In this document: positions 51,206 through 61,666 of the stretch, in pieces
Position numbering within the stretch: the first letter of the stretch is position 1
Layout: every line of letters begins with the position of its first letter
Assembly: GCF_002836475.1 (NCBI RefSeq)
Contig: NZ_PJBJ01000023.1
Coordinates: 1-64,000 of the forward strand
Direction of reading: 5' to 3'
DNA length: 64,000 nt
Origin: Flavobacterium sp. ALD4
GTDB taxonomy: Bacteria; Bacteroidota; Bacteroidia; Flavobacteriales; Flavobacteriaceae
Notes under the pieces: generated by a model
What the model was told of the DNA's origin: nothing
Databases searched by the model: none
Seen by the model: the letters and a program-made list of their open reading frames with translations, nothing else
Program-made: the position numbers and the translations under genes

Positions 51206-51322
51206 ACAATACTTATTTTTTAATAACTTAGAAGGCGTCAAAAACATTTCAATCACAAATATATTAAATAATTTTTGAACAGCATTTTAAATGAGATAAA
51301 CAAAACAAAAAAATATAACAAA

Positions 51323-51355
51323 TTTAACCAAAACTGTTATATTTATTTATCTTTG
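51323..51355 (+). promoter_or_regulatory. probable promoter of the E1 fusion gene
   Basis: TATCTTTG at about 51348-51355 matches the -7 consensus 24 bp before the ATG, with TTTA about 21 bases upstream as a weak -33. Confidence 0.5.
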
Positions 51356-51378
51356 AATTACGAAATAAAGCCAATAAA

Positions 51379-53355
51379 ATGAACTTTGACAGAAAAAATC
51401 TTACTGACGACACTTTATTAGATCTATATAAACGAATCCTTAAGCCACGGCTAATCGAAGAAAAGATGCTGATCCTGATTCGTCAGGGAAAGGTATCCAA
51501 ATGGTTTTCAGGAATCGGACAAGAAGCCATTTCGGTGGGAGTGACAGCTGTTTTGGATAGGGATGAATACATCCTGCCAATGCATCGAAATTTAGGGGTA
51601 TTTACCGGTCGTGATATTCCACTGTACCGTTTATTCTCGCAGTGGCAGGGAAAAGCCAATGGTTTTACCAAAGGAAGAGACAGAAGTTTTCATTTTGGTA
51701 CCCAAGACTATAAGGTGATTGGTATGATTTCGCATCTTGGGCCGCAATTAGGCGTTGCTGACGGAATCGCGTTAGCCAATAAGCTAAAGAAAAACGGAAA
51801 AATTACGGCAGTTTTTACAGGAGAAGGCGCTACTAGTGAAGGGGATTTTCATGAGGCTTTGAATATTGCCTCAGTTTGGGAGTTGCCTGTTATGTTTGTA
51901 ATAGAGAATAACGGATATGGTCTTTCGACACCTACAAACGAGCAGTACCGTTGTGAAAACTTGGCCGATAAAGGAAAAGGATACGGAATGGAAAGTCATA
52001 TTGTTGACGGAAATAACATTCTGGAAGTATACAACCTATTGTCAGAATTGAAAAGCTCCATGATTGAAAAACCACGTCCAGTCTTATTGGAGTTTAAAAC
52101 CTTCAGAATGCGCGGACATGAAGAGTCGAGTGGCACTAAATATGTTCCTCAAGAATTAATGGATTTATGGAGCGCAAAAGATCCGGTAGAAAATTACCGC
52201 AGTTTTTTAAAAGAAAACGGAATCCTTTCTGATGCGTTTGACAATACGCTAAAAAGCGAAATCAAAAAAGAAATCGATGAAAGTCTGACTCTTTCGAATG
52301 CAGAACCGGAAATTGAATCGACATTAAGTGAAGAATTAAATGATGTGTTTAAAAGCTTTACCCCTAAGGTTATTATCCCTTCTAAGGATATAGAAAAAAT
52401 AAGATTTATTGATGCCGTTTCTAACGGATTAAGGCAGTCTATGGAACGTCATAACAACTTGGTAATTATGGGACAAGACGTTGCTGAATACGGTGGTGCT
52501 TTTAAAATTACCGATGGATTTGTAGCACAATTTGGAAAAGAACGGGTGATCAATACGCCTATATGTGAGAGTGCCGTAGTTTCTGTGGGAATGGGATTAT
52601 CTATTAACGGATACAAGGCGATTGTCGAAATGCAGTTTGCCGATTTTGTTTCGACGGGATTCAATCCAATTGTAAACTTATTGGCTAAGTCACATTACCG
52701 TTGGTTGGAAAACGCAGATGTTGTGGTTCGCATGCCTTGTGGCGGGGGAGCTCAAGCAGGACCCTTTCATTCACAGACAAATGAAGCTTGGTTTACCAAA
52801 ACACCCGGTTTAAAAGTCGTGTATCCTGCCTTTCCATATGATGCAAAAGGATTATTAAATGCTTCTATTAACGATCCGAATCCGGTGCTATTCTTTGAAC
52901 ACAAACAATTATATCGTAGCGTGTATCAAGAGGTACCAAAAGACTATTATACCTTACCGTTAGGCAAGGCCGCTTTATTGAAAGAAGGAAATGAGGTCAC
53001 GATAATTGCTTTTGGAGCAGCGGTGCATTGGGCTTTGGATACATTAGGAAATAGTACTGAAATTTCAGCAGATTTGTTGGATTTACGAACGTTGCAACCT
53101 TTGGATACTGAAGCTATTTTTGCTTCCGTTAAGAAAACTGGAAAAGTGATTATTTACCAAGAAGACAGCCTGTTTGGAGGTATTGCCAGCGATATTTCTG
53201 CGATGATTATGGAGGAGTGCTTTAAATATTTAGATGCCCCAGTAAAAAGAGTGGCTAGCTTAGATACCCCCATTCCATTTGCAAAAGCACTAGAAGATCA
53301 ATATCTGCCAAAAGGCCGATTCGAAAAAGATTTACTGGCTCTTTTAGCTTATTAA
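51379..53355 (+). CDS. 2-oxoacid dehydrogenase E1, fused alpha and beta subunits
   Basis: This 658-aa TPP enzyme carries both halves of E1. Residues 1-330 are alpha-like (EEKMLILIRQGKVSKWFSGIGQEAISVG, PMHRNLG, and the TPP motif GEGATSEGDFHEALNIASVWELPVMFVIENNGYGLSTPT). Residues 345-658 are beta-like (GQDVAEYGGAFKITDGFVAQFG, TPICESAV, VRMPCGGGAQAGPFHSQTNEAWF). The best fit is the branched-chain 2-oxoacid dehydrogenase fusion common in Flavobacteria; pyruvate cannot be excluded. E2 and E3 are not nearby. A strong terminator follows. Confidence 0.9.
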   Translation: MNFDRKNLTDDTLLDLYKRILKPRLIEEKMLILIRQGKVSKWFSGIGQEAISVGVTAVLDRDEYILPMHRNLGVFTGRDIPLYRLFSQWQGKANGFTKGRDRSFHFGTQDYKVIGMISHLGPQLGVADGIALANKLKKNGKITAVFTGEGATSEGDFHEALNIASVWELPVMFVIENNGYGLSTPTNEQYRCENLADKGKGYGMESHIVDGNNILEVYNLLSELKSSMIEKPRPVLLEFKTFRMRGHEESSGTKYVPQELMDLWSAKDPVENYRSFLKENGILSDAFDNTLKSEIKKEIDESLTLSNAEPEIESTLSEELNDVFKSFTPKVIIPSKDIEKIRFIDAVSNGLRQSMERHNNLVIMGQDVAEYGGAFKITDGFVAQFGKERVINTPICESAVVSVGMGLSINGYKAIVEMQFADFVSTGFNPIVNLLAKSHYRWLENADVVVRMPCGGGAQAGPFHSQTNEAWFTKTPGLKVVYPAFPYDAKGLLNASINDPNPVLFFEHKQLYRSVYQEVPKDYYTLPLGKAALLKEGNEVTIIAFGAAVHWALDTLGNSTEISADLLDLRTLQPLDTEAIFASVKKTGKVIIYQEDSLFGGIASDISAMIMEECFKYLDAPVKRVASLDTPIPFAKALEDQYLPKGRFEKDLLALLAY

Positions 53356-53366
53356 TTATAGATTTT

Positions 53367-53398
53367 AAAATGCTGTTCAGGGAACAGCATTTTTTTTT
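53367..53398 (+). terminator. intrinsic terminator after E1 fusion
   Basis: AAAATGCTGTTC (53367-53378) pairs with GAACAGCATTTT (53382-53393), followed by a long T run. Confidence 0.9.
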
Positions 53399-53424
53399 AC
53401 CTTTATTTTTGTTAAATTGCAATT

Positions 53425-55173
53425 ATGAAAAAAAATATCCTCTCCATTCTGTTCCTAGTTTTACTGTGTTCATGTCAGAAAAAAGAGAAAATGACAGTTC
53501 CAAGAGATTCAAATAAGAACTTCGAAAAATACAAAGAAGGCTTTGTCACTACTCTTTGGGAATTGTATCCGGATTGGGCAGCTAGTCAAGGATATCACAA
53601 GCTGGACAGTGTTTTGGTAGTTTCAGACTCTAGTTATATAAAAAGACAACTAGATTTTGCTCATGCTCAACTGGATTCGCTGCAAAACTACGCTTTGGAA
53701 AACCTTACGGACAATAATATTATTGATTTTTACATGATACAAAATCAATTAAAAAGTTCGATTTTTTCAATTGATAAATTAAAATCTTACCAATGGAACC
53801 CGGCAGAATATAATGTGAGTGGGGCTTTCGCTGAAATATTAAATGGAAAATATGACTCTTTAGAAGTCCGTCTACATAGTTTTAATATGAAAATGGATGC
53901 GGTTCCTGCTTATTATGAAGCAGCGAAAGTAAATATAAAAAACCCAACGCTAGAGCATACTACTCTTGCTATTTCTCAGAATTTAGGAGGTATATCTGTT
54001 TTTGAAGAAGACTTGATTTCCGCTGTGGCTAAAAGTAAATTATCCAATACCGAAAAGAAAGTGATTAAAGAAAAAGCAAAAACAGCAGTACATGCTATTG
54101 TGGCTTACACCAATTGGTTAAAGGATTTGGACAATAAAATGCCTCGCTCTTTTAGGTTAGGCGAGAAATTGTACACTGAAAAATTTAATTTAGATATTCA
54201 GTCTAGCTATAGTGCCGATACTATTTTTGTAAAGGCAGTAAGTCATAAAAAGGAACTGCACGAAAAAATGTTTGCATTAGCATATGCATTGTGGCCAAAA
54301 TATATGAATGCGACACCAAAGCCAGCTGATAAGTTACAACTGATTAAAATGGTAATAGACAAGATTTCGCTTCAACATACTACACCTGCTAAATTTCAAT
54401 CAGAGATAGAGAAACAAATACCTGAACTGGTGGCATATGTAAAAGCCAAAGATTTACTTTATATTGACCCTTCAAAGCCTTTGGTTGTACGCAAAGAACC
54501 GGCGTACATGGCGGGGGTTGCAGGAGCATCTGTTTCGGCACCTGGTCCGTACGATAAAAATGCTAATACCTATTATAATGTAGGTAGCATGTCGGGTTGG
54601 AGTGCAGAAAAATCAGAAAGCTACTTAAGGGAATACAACGATTATATTTTGCAAATCCTAAATATACATGAGGCAATACCGGGACATTATACCCAATTAG
54701 TGTATAGCAACCAATCACCTAGTCTTATTAAAGCGATTTTTGGAAATGGAGCTATGGTAGAAGGCTGGGCAGTCTATGCAGAAAGAATGATGCTGGAAAG
54801 CGGATACAAAAACTCAGACGAAATGTGGTTGATGTATTATAAGTGGAATCTGAGAACGACTTGCAACGCGATTTTAGATTATAGCGTCCATACAAAAAAC
54901 ATGAGTAAGGAAGAAGCTATGAATTTATTGGTTACCGAAGCTTTTCAGCAGCAAGCGGAAGCGGAAGGGAAATGGAATCGCGTTAGTTTATCTCAGGTCC
55001 AACTGTGTTCTTATTTTACAGGCTACACTGAAATTTATGATTTTAGGGAAATGCTTAAAAAGGAGGAGGATGCCAAATTTAACCTAAAACAATTCCACGA
55101 GAAATTCTTGAGCTATGGTAGTGCTCCAGTAAAATACATTAAGGAACTAATGCTGAAAGAGATAAAAAAATAA
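53425..55173 (+). CDS. DUF885-family lipoprotein, putative zinc peptidase
   Basis: This 582-aa protein has a lipoprotein signal peptide with lipobox LCSC (lipidated Cys17). The DUF885 domain follows with the zinc motif NIHEAIPGHYTQ (near 415), the downstream Glu in MVEGWAVYAERMMLESG, and AILDYSVHTKNMSKEEAMNLL. Family members are predicted or shown metallopeptidases of M32/M3-like fold. It should face the periplasm or outer membrane surface. It is monocistronic, between a strong terminator and a gene-poor gap. Confidence 0.9.
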   Translation: MKKNILSILFLVLLCSCQKKEKMTVPRDSNKNFEKYKEGFVTTLWELYPDWAASQGYHKLDSVLVVSDSSYIKRQLDFAHAQLDSLQNYALENLTDNNIIDFYMIQNQLKSSIFSIDKLKSYQWNPAEYNVSGAFAEILNGKYDSLEVRLHSFNMKMDAVPAYYEAAKVNIKNPTLEHTTLAISQNLGGISVFEEDLISAVAKSKLSNTEKKVIKEKAKTAVHAIVAYTNWLKDLDNKMPRSFRLGEKLYTEKFNLDIQSSYSADTIFVKAVSHKKELHEKMFALAYALWPKYMNATPKPADKLQLIKMVIDKISLQHTTPAKFQSEIEKQIPELVAYVKAKDLLYIDPSKPLVVRKEPAYMAGVAGASVSAPGPYDKNANTYYNVGSMSGWSAEKSESYLREYNDYILQILNIHEAIPGHYTQLVYSNQSPSLIKAIFGNGAMVEGWAVYAERMMLESGYKNSDEMWLMYYKWNLRTTCNAILDYSVHTKNMSKEEAMNLLVTEAFQQQAEAEGKWNRVSLSQVQLCSYFTGYTEIYDFREMLKKEEDAKFNLKQFHEKFLSYGSAPVKYIKELMLKEIKK

Positions 55174-55497
55174 ATCAAATTCAGCATTCCGTTATTTTTA
55201 GAATTTTAAAATAACCCAATATGTAATAGATGATTATAAAAAGGATGATTGTTCCTATGCATCCGCCATCTTTTTTTTTACGCAGTAAACGGCTATCATT
55301 GTTTTAAAAAATCCGTTAATCTATCTTTATATTTTGATAAAAATAATGATTTAATGAATGCTAAAAAGAAGAACAGTCAATTTTGAACAAAAGCGGGCTA
55401 GTACAAATGATTATAGAACAATGTTTTCATTATAATTAAAGAAATTATGAAACCTTGAGACACTATATTTTGGAAACTATACTTTGATAGTGTAGTT
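55174..55497. other. gene-poor interval
   Basis: Apart from a 26-codon frame at about 55351 with no supporting features, I see nothing recognisable. CACTAT and ATAGTG near 55460-55495 form a weak inverted repeat just before the next ORF. Confidence 0.5.
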
Positions 55498-55536
55498 TTG
55501 GAAAAAAAAAATAGAATCTTAAATTTGATTGTAAAG

Positions 55537-55761
55537 ATGAAGCCGTTAAATGAAAAATTAATACTGAAAGACGCCACAATACATAAAGTGCAATTTGATA
55601 CAGAATGGTTTTATAAATTGGATGACATGGCGTTTTATTTAAAAGAAGATTTATCAGAAGTTGACTTTATCTTTTTACCCTTCACAATTGATGGAGAGCA
55701 AGAGTTTGTAAAGTGCAGTTCTTTTGAAGATATTTATAGGGGCAGAATCGAATTCAAATAG
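55537..55761 (+). CDS. short hypothetical protein, possible BRO-N-like fragment
   Basis: From the ATG at 55537 this reads 74 aa (87 aa from a TTG at 55498). The core KVQFDTEWFYKLDDMAFYLKEDLSEV recalls the opening of BRO/antirepressor N-terminal domains, which read like V-x-W-x-x-EWYFSVVDV. The following SFEDIYRGRIEF is not conserved in that family as I know it. It is followed by a strong hairpin, so it may be a genuine short gene or a truncated one. The assignment is tentative. Confidence 0.5.
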   Translation: MKPLNEKLILKDATIHKVQFDTEWFYKLDDMAFYLKEDLSEVDFIFLPFTIDGEQEFVKCSSFEDIYRGRIEFK

Positions 55762-55774
55762 TATACGAAAAATA

Positions 55775-55812
55775 AAAGTCCGTCTCAAATCAAATTTTAG
55801 ACGGACTCTTTA
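55775..55812. terminator. bidirectional terminator
   Basis: AAAGTCCGTCT (55775-55785) and AGACGGACTCTTT (from 55799) form a GC-rich stem between convergent genes. Confidence 0.85.
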
Positions 55813-55846
55813 TGTACTGCAAATTGATCGTAGTTTACTTAATTCG

Positions 55847-57391
55847 CTAGCGATTATTCACTTTCGCTTTCTCTCTTATTATATCGGCAATCTTTCTGTT
55901 TTCAATTTTACTTTCTAGCCAGGAGATGATATCTAAATATAGGAAAGCCCTTTTTTCATACGTTTTTTTTTCTAACTCAATAAATCGTTCTCTCATTTTT
56001 ATAAACTCCTTCTTGATATCACTTGGGTAAAACGAATTTAAGTTTTTCATGAATCGAATGATCTCTTTCTGCACTTCCTGCATGTCATTCATTTTTAATA
56101 AGAACTTGTAGGTGCTTTTTAATTGAGATTCCAAATTAGAATCTTTACCCATTTCATAATGTTCTATTAGATAAAGTAGTCGTGCAAAACACATCAGATC
56201 CTCGCGCATCGTAAGATTCTTGTTGTTTATTATCTTCTCAAGATAGAATATGGATTCGGCATATTTTTCAGTACCAAAATAAATACAGGCAATTTTATAG
56301 TAAAACATCATTTCGTGATGTTCATCTAAATGCTCACTATGTAGTTTAATCTTTTCCAAGACTTCAGGAATCAGATATTCGCTTTCTTCAAAAGTACCTT
56401 CTAGTATGTGGTAATTTAATTTGTTGTTGTACAGATAAAGGAAAGACAGTGAAGCAATATTATCATTAACTGGAAAACGAGAATCTTGTATGGTCTCTTC
56501 TAATTTGAGTAGGTATTTTTTAAATTTAGATTTATATTTTAGCATGAATAAGGACTCCAGCAAATAATGATTTCCTTTTATGAAAAATACCGGATTTAAA
56601 TAAATCATAGTGGGATTGTCATAAAACAGCGTAACCCATTTGTAGGCGTATTTGTAGCTTGCTAGAAAGTCCTGAGACAAAAAACTACGCCAAAGATTAG
56701 CATTGTAGAACCAATATTTTTCACGGAATCCAAATTTGTTTTCATCTAATTTAGCAATATGCTTGTTGAAATAATCGTCGATATACTGATGCTCTTCATC
56801 ACTTTTTACATAACCAGTCTTCAGCATGGTGCCATAAAGCTGCAGAGACAAATTTGATAACTTACTAGAAATGGTATTTTGATAGTTTAATTCCTTGGCC
56901 TGAATTACTAATTCATCCGCTCGCCCTTTTATACTTCGGGTAATGTATTGTGACTCTATCAACTTTTCAAACTCCACAATTTCAAAAGCCATATGCTTTT
57001 CGTCGTTTTCTAACGCGATACTCTTTGTCTTATCTAAAATTTTCAAACTCTGCTTGTACAAGCCTTTGTTGTATAAAATTGCGGCAAAATCAATTTGTTC
57101 TCTTAGTTGATATCGAATGTTTTGGCTCGGAATATTCAACCGAATACTCACTAATACTTGTTTGTATAAATACGATTTAAGATTCGATAATTGTACTTTT
57201 TTGATGATTCCACTTTTTAAAATAAGTTTTTCATCGTAGACTTCAGATTTGTCTAAAATATTAAATAATTCGATAAATTTTGTATTCGAACTTGCCTCAA
57301 GTCGGCTTGCAAAAATCTTAAATTGTCTTTTTTCAGATTTAGACAAGGATTTTATCAGTACAAATAAAAAATCTTTTTGATGGTTAGCCAT
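55847..57391 (-). CDS. helical-repeat (TPR-like) conserved protein
   Basis: This 514-aa cytoplasmic protein has no signal peptide or membrane segment. The N-terminus (DFLFVLIKSLSKSEKRQFKIFASRLE) is followed by many alpha-helical pairs of TPR type, such as IDFAAILYNKGLYKQSLKILDKTKSIAL and IACIYFGTEKYAESIFYLEKIINN. It resembles long helical-repeat proteins found widely in Flavobacteria with no known function; protein-protein interaction is inferred. It is divergent from the leu/ilv operon with 148 bp between starts. Confidence 0.75.
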   Translation of the reverse strand: MANHQKDFLFVLIKSLSKSEKRQFKIFASRLEASSNTKFIELFNILDKSEVYDEKLILKSGIIKKVQLSNLKSYLYKQVLVSIRLNIPSQNIRYQLREQIDFAAILYNKGLYKQSLKILDKTKSIALENDEKHMAFEIVEFEKLIESQYITRSIKGRADELVIQAKELNYQNTISSKLSNLSLQLYGTMLKTGYVKSDEEHQYIDDYFNKHIAKLDENKFGFREKYWFYNANLWRSFLSQDFLASYKYAYKWVTLFYDNPTMIYLNPVFFIKGNHYLLESLFMLKYKSKFKKYLLKLEETIQDSRFPVNDNIASLSFLYLYNNKLNYHILEGTFEESEYLIPEVLEKIKLHSEHLDEHHEMMFYYKIACIYFGTEKYAESIFYLEKIINNKNLTMREDLMCFARLLYLIEHYEMGKDSNLESQLKSTYKFLLKMNDMQEVQKEIIRFMKNLNSFYPSDIKKEFIKMRERFIELEKKTYEKRAFLYLDIISWLESKIENRKIADIIREKAKVNNR

Positions 57392-57479
57392 TGTATAATG
57401 TATAAGCTTAAATGTATGTATAGCAGTGTTTTACAAAGTATTTTAGGTCTTTATAAACAGTATATTTCGTCAAAGTGAG

Positions 57480-57510
57480 TTTTAGATTACTGTAATGAAA
57501 TCTAACTTTG
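57480..57510 (+). promoter_or_regulatory. promoter of the leu/ilv operon
   Basis: TTTT (57480-57483), 19 bases and TAACTTTG (57503-57510) fit the Bacteroidetes consensus with one -33 mismatch. The start would be near 57517, leaving a leader of about 23 nt, too short for an attenuator or a T-box. Confidence 0.65.
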
Positions 57511-57539
57511 TTATTGAGAGGTGAAATTACATTAAATAA

Positions 57540-58721
<1,182 letters not shown>

Positions 58722-58733
58722 TAACAGTTAGCC

Positions 58734-59852
58734 ATGAATTTAAAAATAGCAGTATTATCAGGAGATGGAATAGGGCCTGAAGTTATCTTACAGGCAAAAA
58801 AAGCATTATATGCTATCGGGGTTGTATACAACCATGAATTTGTTTTTGAAGACGCACTGATTGGCGCTGTTGCTATTGATAAAACCGGAAGCCCGCTTCC
58901 TGAACAAACATTAAATCTTTGTATCAATACGGATGCAGTCTTGTTTGGAGCTATCGGTGACCCGAAGTATGATAACGATCCAGAAGCAAAAGTACGACCG
59001 GAGCAGGGATTGTTAAGATTGAGAAAAGAATTAGGTCTTTTTGCAAATATCCGACCTATAAAACCATATCCTACATTATTAGATGCCTCTCCTTTAAAAA
59101 AAGAAATAATTGAAGGTGCTGATTTTATCATTTTTAGAGAATTGACCGGTGGTTCTTATTTTGGAGAGAAAAAACTAAATGAATCCGGAACTATAGCTTC
59201 TGATTTATGTGAATACTCAGAGGAGGAAATTAAAAGAATTACACATTTAGCCTTTAAATCGGCACAAAACAGAAGAAAAAAGGTGACAATGGTTGATAAA
59301 GCCAACGTACTTGAAACTTCACGTTTATGGAGAAGAGTGGTTAAAACTGTAAGTGAAAATTACCCTGATGTCGCTTTAGACTTCTTGTTTGTAGATAATG
59401 CAGCCATGCAAATCATATTGAATCCAAGACAATTCGATGTTATTTTGACGGAGAACCTTTTCGGTGATATTTTGTCCGATGAAGCCAGTGTAATAACAGG
59501 ATCTATCGGATTATTGGCCTCAGCATCTTTAGGAACTAGCAATGCATTGTTTGAACCAATACATGGATCTTATCCGCAAGCCAAGGGCAAAAACATTGCA
59601 AATCCGGTCGCTTCTATATTGTCTGCTGCCATGTTATTAGAACATTTTGGACTTTATGAAGAGGCTAAAAAAATATATGACGGAGTTGAGATTGCGATAG
59701 GATACGGAGTAGTAACTACCGATTTGAATCCGGATTCTAAATATGGAACAAATGAAATTGGGGAGTTTATCTCTAATTTTATTTTAAGTAAAGATGACCT
59801 GATGTACTTTAATAGTAGTAATGTTACTATTGGGCAATCAACCATTTTTTAA
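58734..59852 (+). CDS. leuB: 3-isopropylmalate dehydrogenase
   Basis: This 372-aa NAD-dependent enzyme oxidises and decarboxylates 3-isopropylmalate. It has VLSGDGIGPEV (7-17), FGAIGDPKYDNDPEAKVRPEQGLLRLRKELGLFANIRP, FRELTGGSYFGEKK, VTMVDKANVLETS and EPIHGSYPQAKGKNIANPVA. The DKANVL Lys and the RELTGG Arg/Glu are catalytic-site residues. It is the second gene of the operon, 12 bp after leuA and 64 bp before ilvD. Confidence 0.97.
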   Translation: MNLKIAVLSGDGIGPEVILQAKKALYAIGVVYNHEFVFEDALIGAVAIDKTGSPLPEQTLNLCINTDAVLFGAIGDPKYDNDPEAKVRPEQGLLRLRKELGLFANIRPIKPYPTLLDASPLKKEIIEGADFIIFRELTGGSYFGEKKLNESGTIASDLCEYSEEEIKRITHLAFKSAQNRRKKVTMVDKANVLETSRLWRRVVKTVSENYPDVALDFLFVDNAAMQIILNPRQFDVILTENLFGDILSDEASVITGSIGLLASASLGTSNALFEPIHGSYPQAKGKNIANPVASILSAAMLLEHFGLYEEAKKIYDGVEIAIGYGVVTTDLNPDSKYGTNEIGEFISNFILSKDDLMYFNSSNVTIGQSTIF

Positions 59853-59916
59853 AAAAAAAAACAGAAATAGATTATACTTTTTAATTAAATAAAAAAATAG
59901 AGATACAGCAATATAA

Positions 59917-61590
59917 ATGGAATTAAATAAATATAGTAAGACCATAACTCAAGACGAAACTCAACCTGCAGCACAAGCGATGTTGTACGGAATTGGTTTA
60001 ACTGAAGAAGATTTAAAGAAAGCACAAGTAGGAATAGTTAGTATGGGTTACGAAGGCAATCCTTGTAACATGCACTTAAATGATTTAGCTAAAGATATTA
60101 AATCAGGTGTCTGGAAAGAAAATTTAGTAGGTCTAATATTTAATACGATCGGTGTAAGTGATGGTATGTCAAATGGTACTGACGGGATGCGTTTTTCTTT
60201 AGTTTCCAGAGATGTCATTGCAGACTCCATAGAGACAGTTGTGGGAGCGCAGTGGTATGACGGTTTAATCGCTATTCCAGGTTGTGATAAAAATATGCCA
60301 GGATCTGTAATGGCTATGGGGAGATTGAACCGCCCATCGATTATGGTGTATGGAGGTTCCATTCATTCCGGTAAATGGAAAGGAGAGTCTTTAAATATTG
60401 TTTCTGCATTTGAAGCATTAGGAAAAAAATTTAACAACACGATTACTCCTGAGGACTTCAAGGGAGTAATTCAAAACGCGTGTCCTGGAGCAGGAGCTTG
60501 CGGAGGAATGTATACTGCAAATACCATGTCTTCAGCTATCGAAGCTTTGGGAATGAGTTTACCTTACAGTTCGTCTAATCCAGCATTAAGCGAAGAAAAA
60601 AAACAAGAATGTCTTGATGCTGGAAAAGCAATCAAAATCTTGTTAGAAAAAGATATTAAACCAAGAGATATCATGACCCGTGAAGCCTTTGAAAATGCGA
60701 TTACAATGGTATCTGTTTTAGGTGGTTCTACCAATGCGGTAATGCATTTAATCGCTATGGCTCATTCTGTTGATATTGAAATTACACTCAAAGATTTCCA
60801 AGTTATCAGTGATAAAACACCATTACTTGCTGATTTGAAACCAAGTGGTAAATACCTAATGGAAGATCTGCATGAAGCTGGAGGCGTTCCTGCAGTGATG
60901 AAATATTTATTAAAACAAGGATTGCTACATGGAGATTGCTTAACCGTAACCGGAAAAACATTGGCTGAAAATTTAGCTTCTGTTCCATATTTGAATGACG
61001 GTCAGGAAGTGATACACGAAATTCAAAATGCCTTAAAAGCAACAGGTAATATTCAGATTTTATTCGGAAACCTAGCAGAAGAAGGTTGTGTTGCAAAAAT
61101 TAGTGGAAATGAAGGAGAATATTTTGAAGGAGACGCGATTGTTTATGAAAACGAACATGATGTCATCACCGGAGTCCGAAGTGGTGAAGTTAAACCTGGA
61201 AATGTTGTTGTCATAAGGTACTGTGGACCTAAAGGTGGCCCTGGAATGCCTGAAATGCTTAAACCTACTTCGGCCATTATGGGTGCTGGACTTGGAAAAA
61301 GTGTAGCCTTAATTACCGATGGTCGTTTTTCTGGAGGTTCACATGGCTTTGTTGTGGGGCATGTCACGCCAGAAGCTTTTGATGGAGGTGGAATCGCATT
61401 AGTAAAGAATGGAGATATTATCACGATTGATGCAGTAAAAAACACAATTAATCTGAAAATTTCAGAGGAAGAGTTTGCATCGAGAAAGGCAAATTGGGTA
61501 CAACCTGATTTAAAAGTAAAAAAAGGGGTATTACTGAAATATATAAGATCAGTTTCAAGTGCGTCCACAGGATGCGTAACGGATAAATAA
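59917..61590 (+). CDS. ilvD: dihydroxyacid dehydratase
   Basis: This 557-aa iron-sulfur enzyme is the third step of valine and isoleucine synthesis. The cluster cysteines are at about 123 (PGCDKNMPG) and 195 ([14 protein letters not shown]). [28 protein letters not shown] and [20 protein letters not shown] are the other conserved blocks. Length fits the roughly 560-aa bacterial form. It lies 76 bp before ilvB. Confidence 0.97.
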   Translation: MELNKYSKTITQDETQPAAQAMLYGIGLTEEDLKKAQVGIVSMGYEGNPCNMHLNDLAKDIKSGVWKENLVGLIFNTIGVSDGMSNGTDGMRFSLVSRDVIADSIETVVGAQWYDGLIAIPGCDKNMPGSVMAMGRLNRPSIMVYGGSIHSGKWKGESLNIVSAFEALGKKFNNTITPEDFKGVIQNACPGAGACGGMYTANTMSSAIEALGMSLPYSSSNPALSEEKKQECLDAGKAIKILLEKDIKPRDIMTREAFENAITMVSVLGGSTNAVMHLIAMAHSVDIEITLKDFQVISDKTPLLADLKPSGKYLMEDLHEAGGVPAVMKYLLKQGLLHGDCLTVTGKTLAENLASVPYLNDGQEVIHEIQNALKATGNIQILFGNLAEEGCVAKISGNEGEYFEGDAIVYENEHDVITGVRSGEVKPGNVVVIRYCGPKGGPGMPEMLKPTSAIMGAGLGKSVALITDGRFSGGSHGFVVGHVTPEAFDGGGIALVKNGDIITIDAVKNTINLKISEEEFASRKANWVQPDLKVKKGVLLKYIRSVSSASTGCVTDK

Positions 61591-61666
61591 TTTATAAAAG
61601 GAATTGAATTGTATAAAAGGGATGTGAAAGTTCTTTTTAGATTCTTAAAAACAATAGATATAAGCA

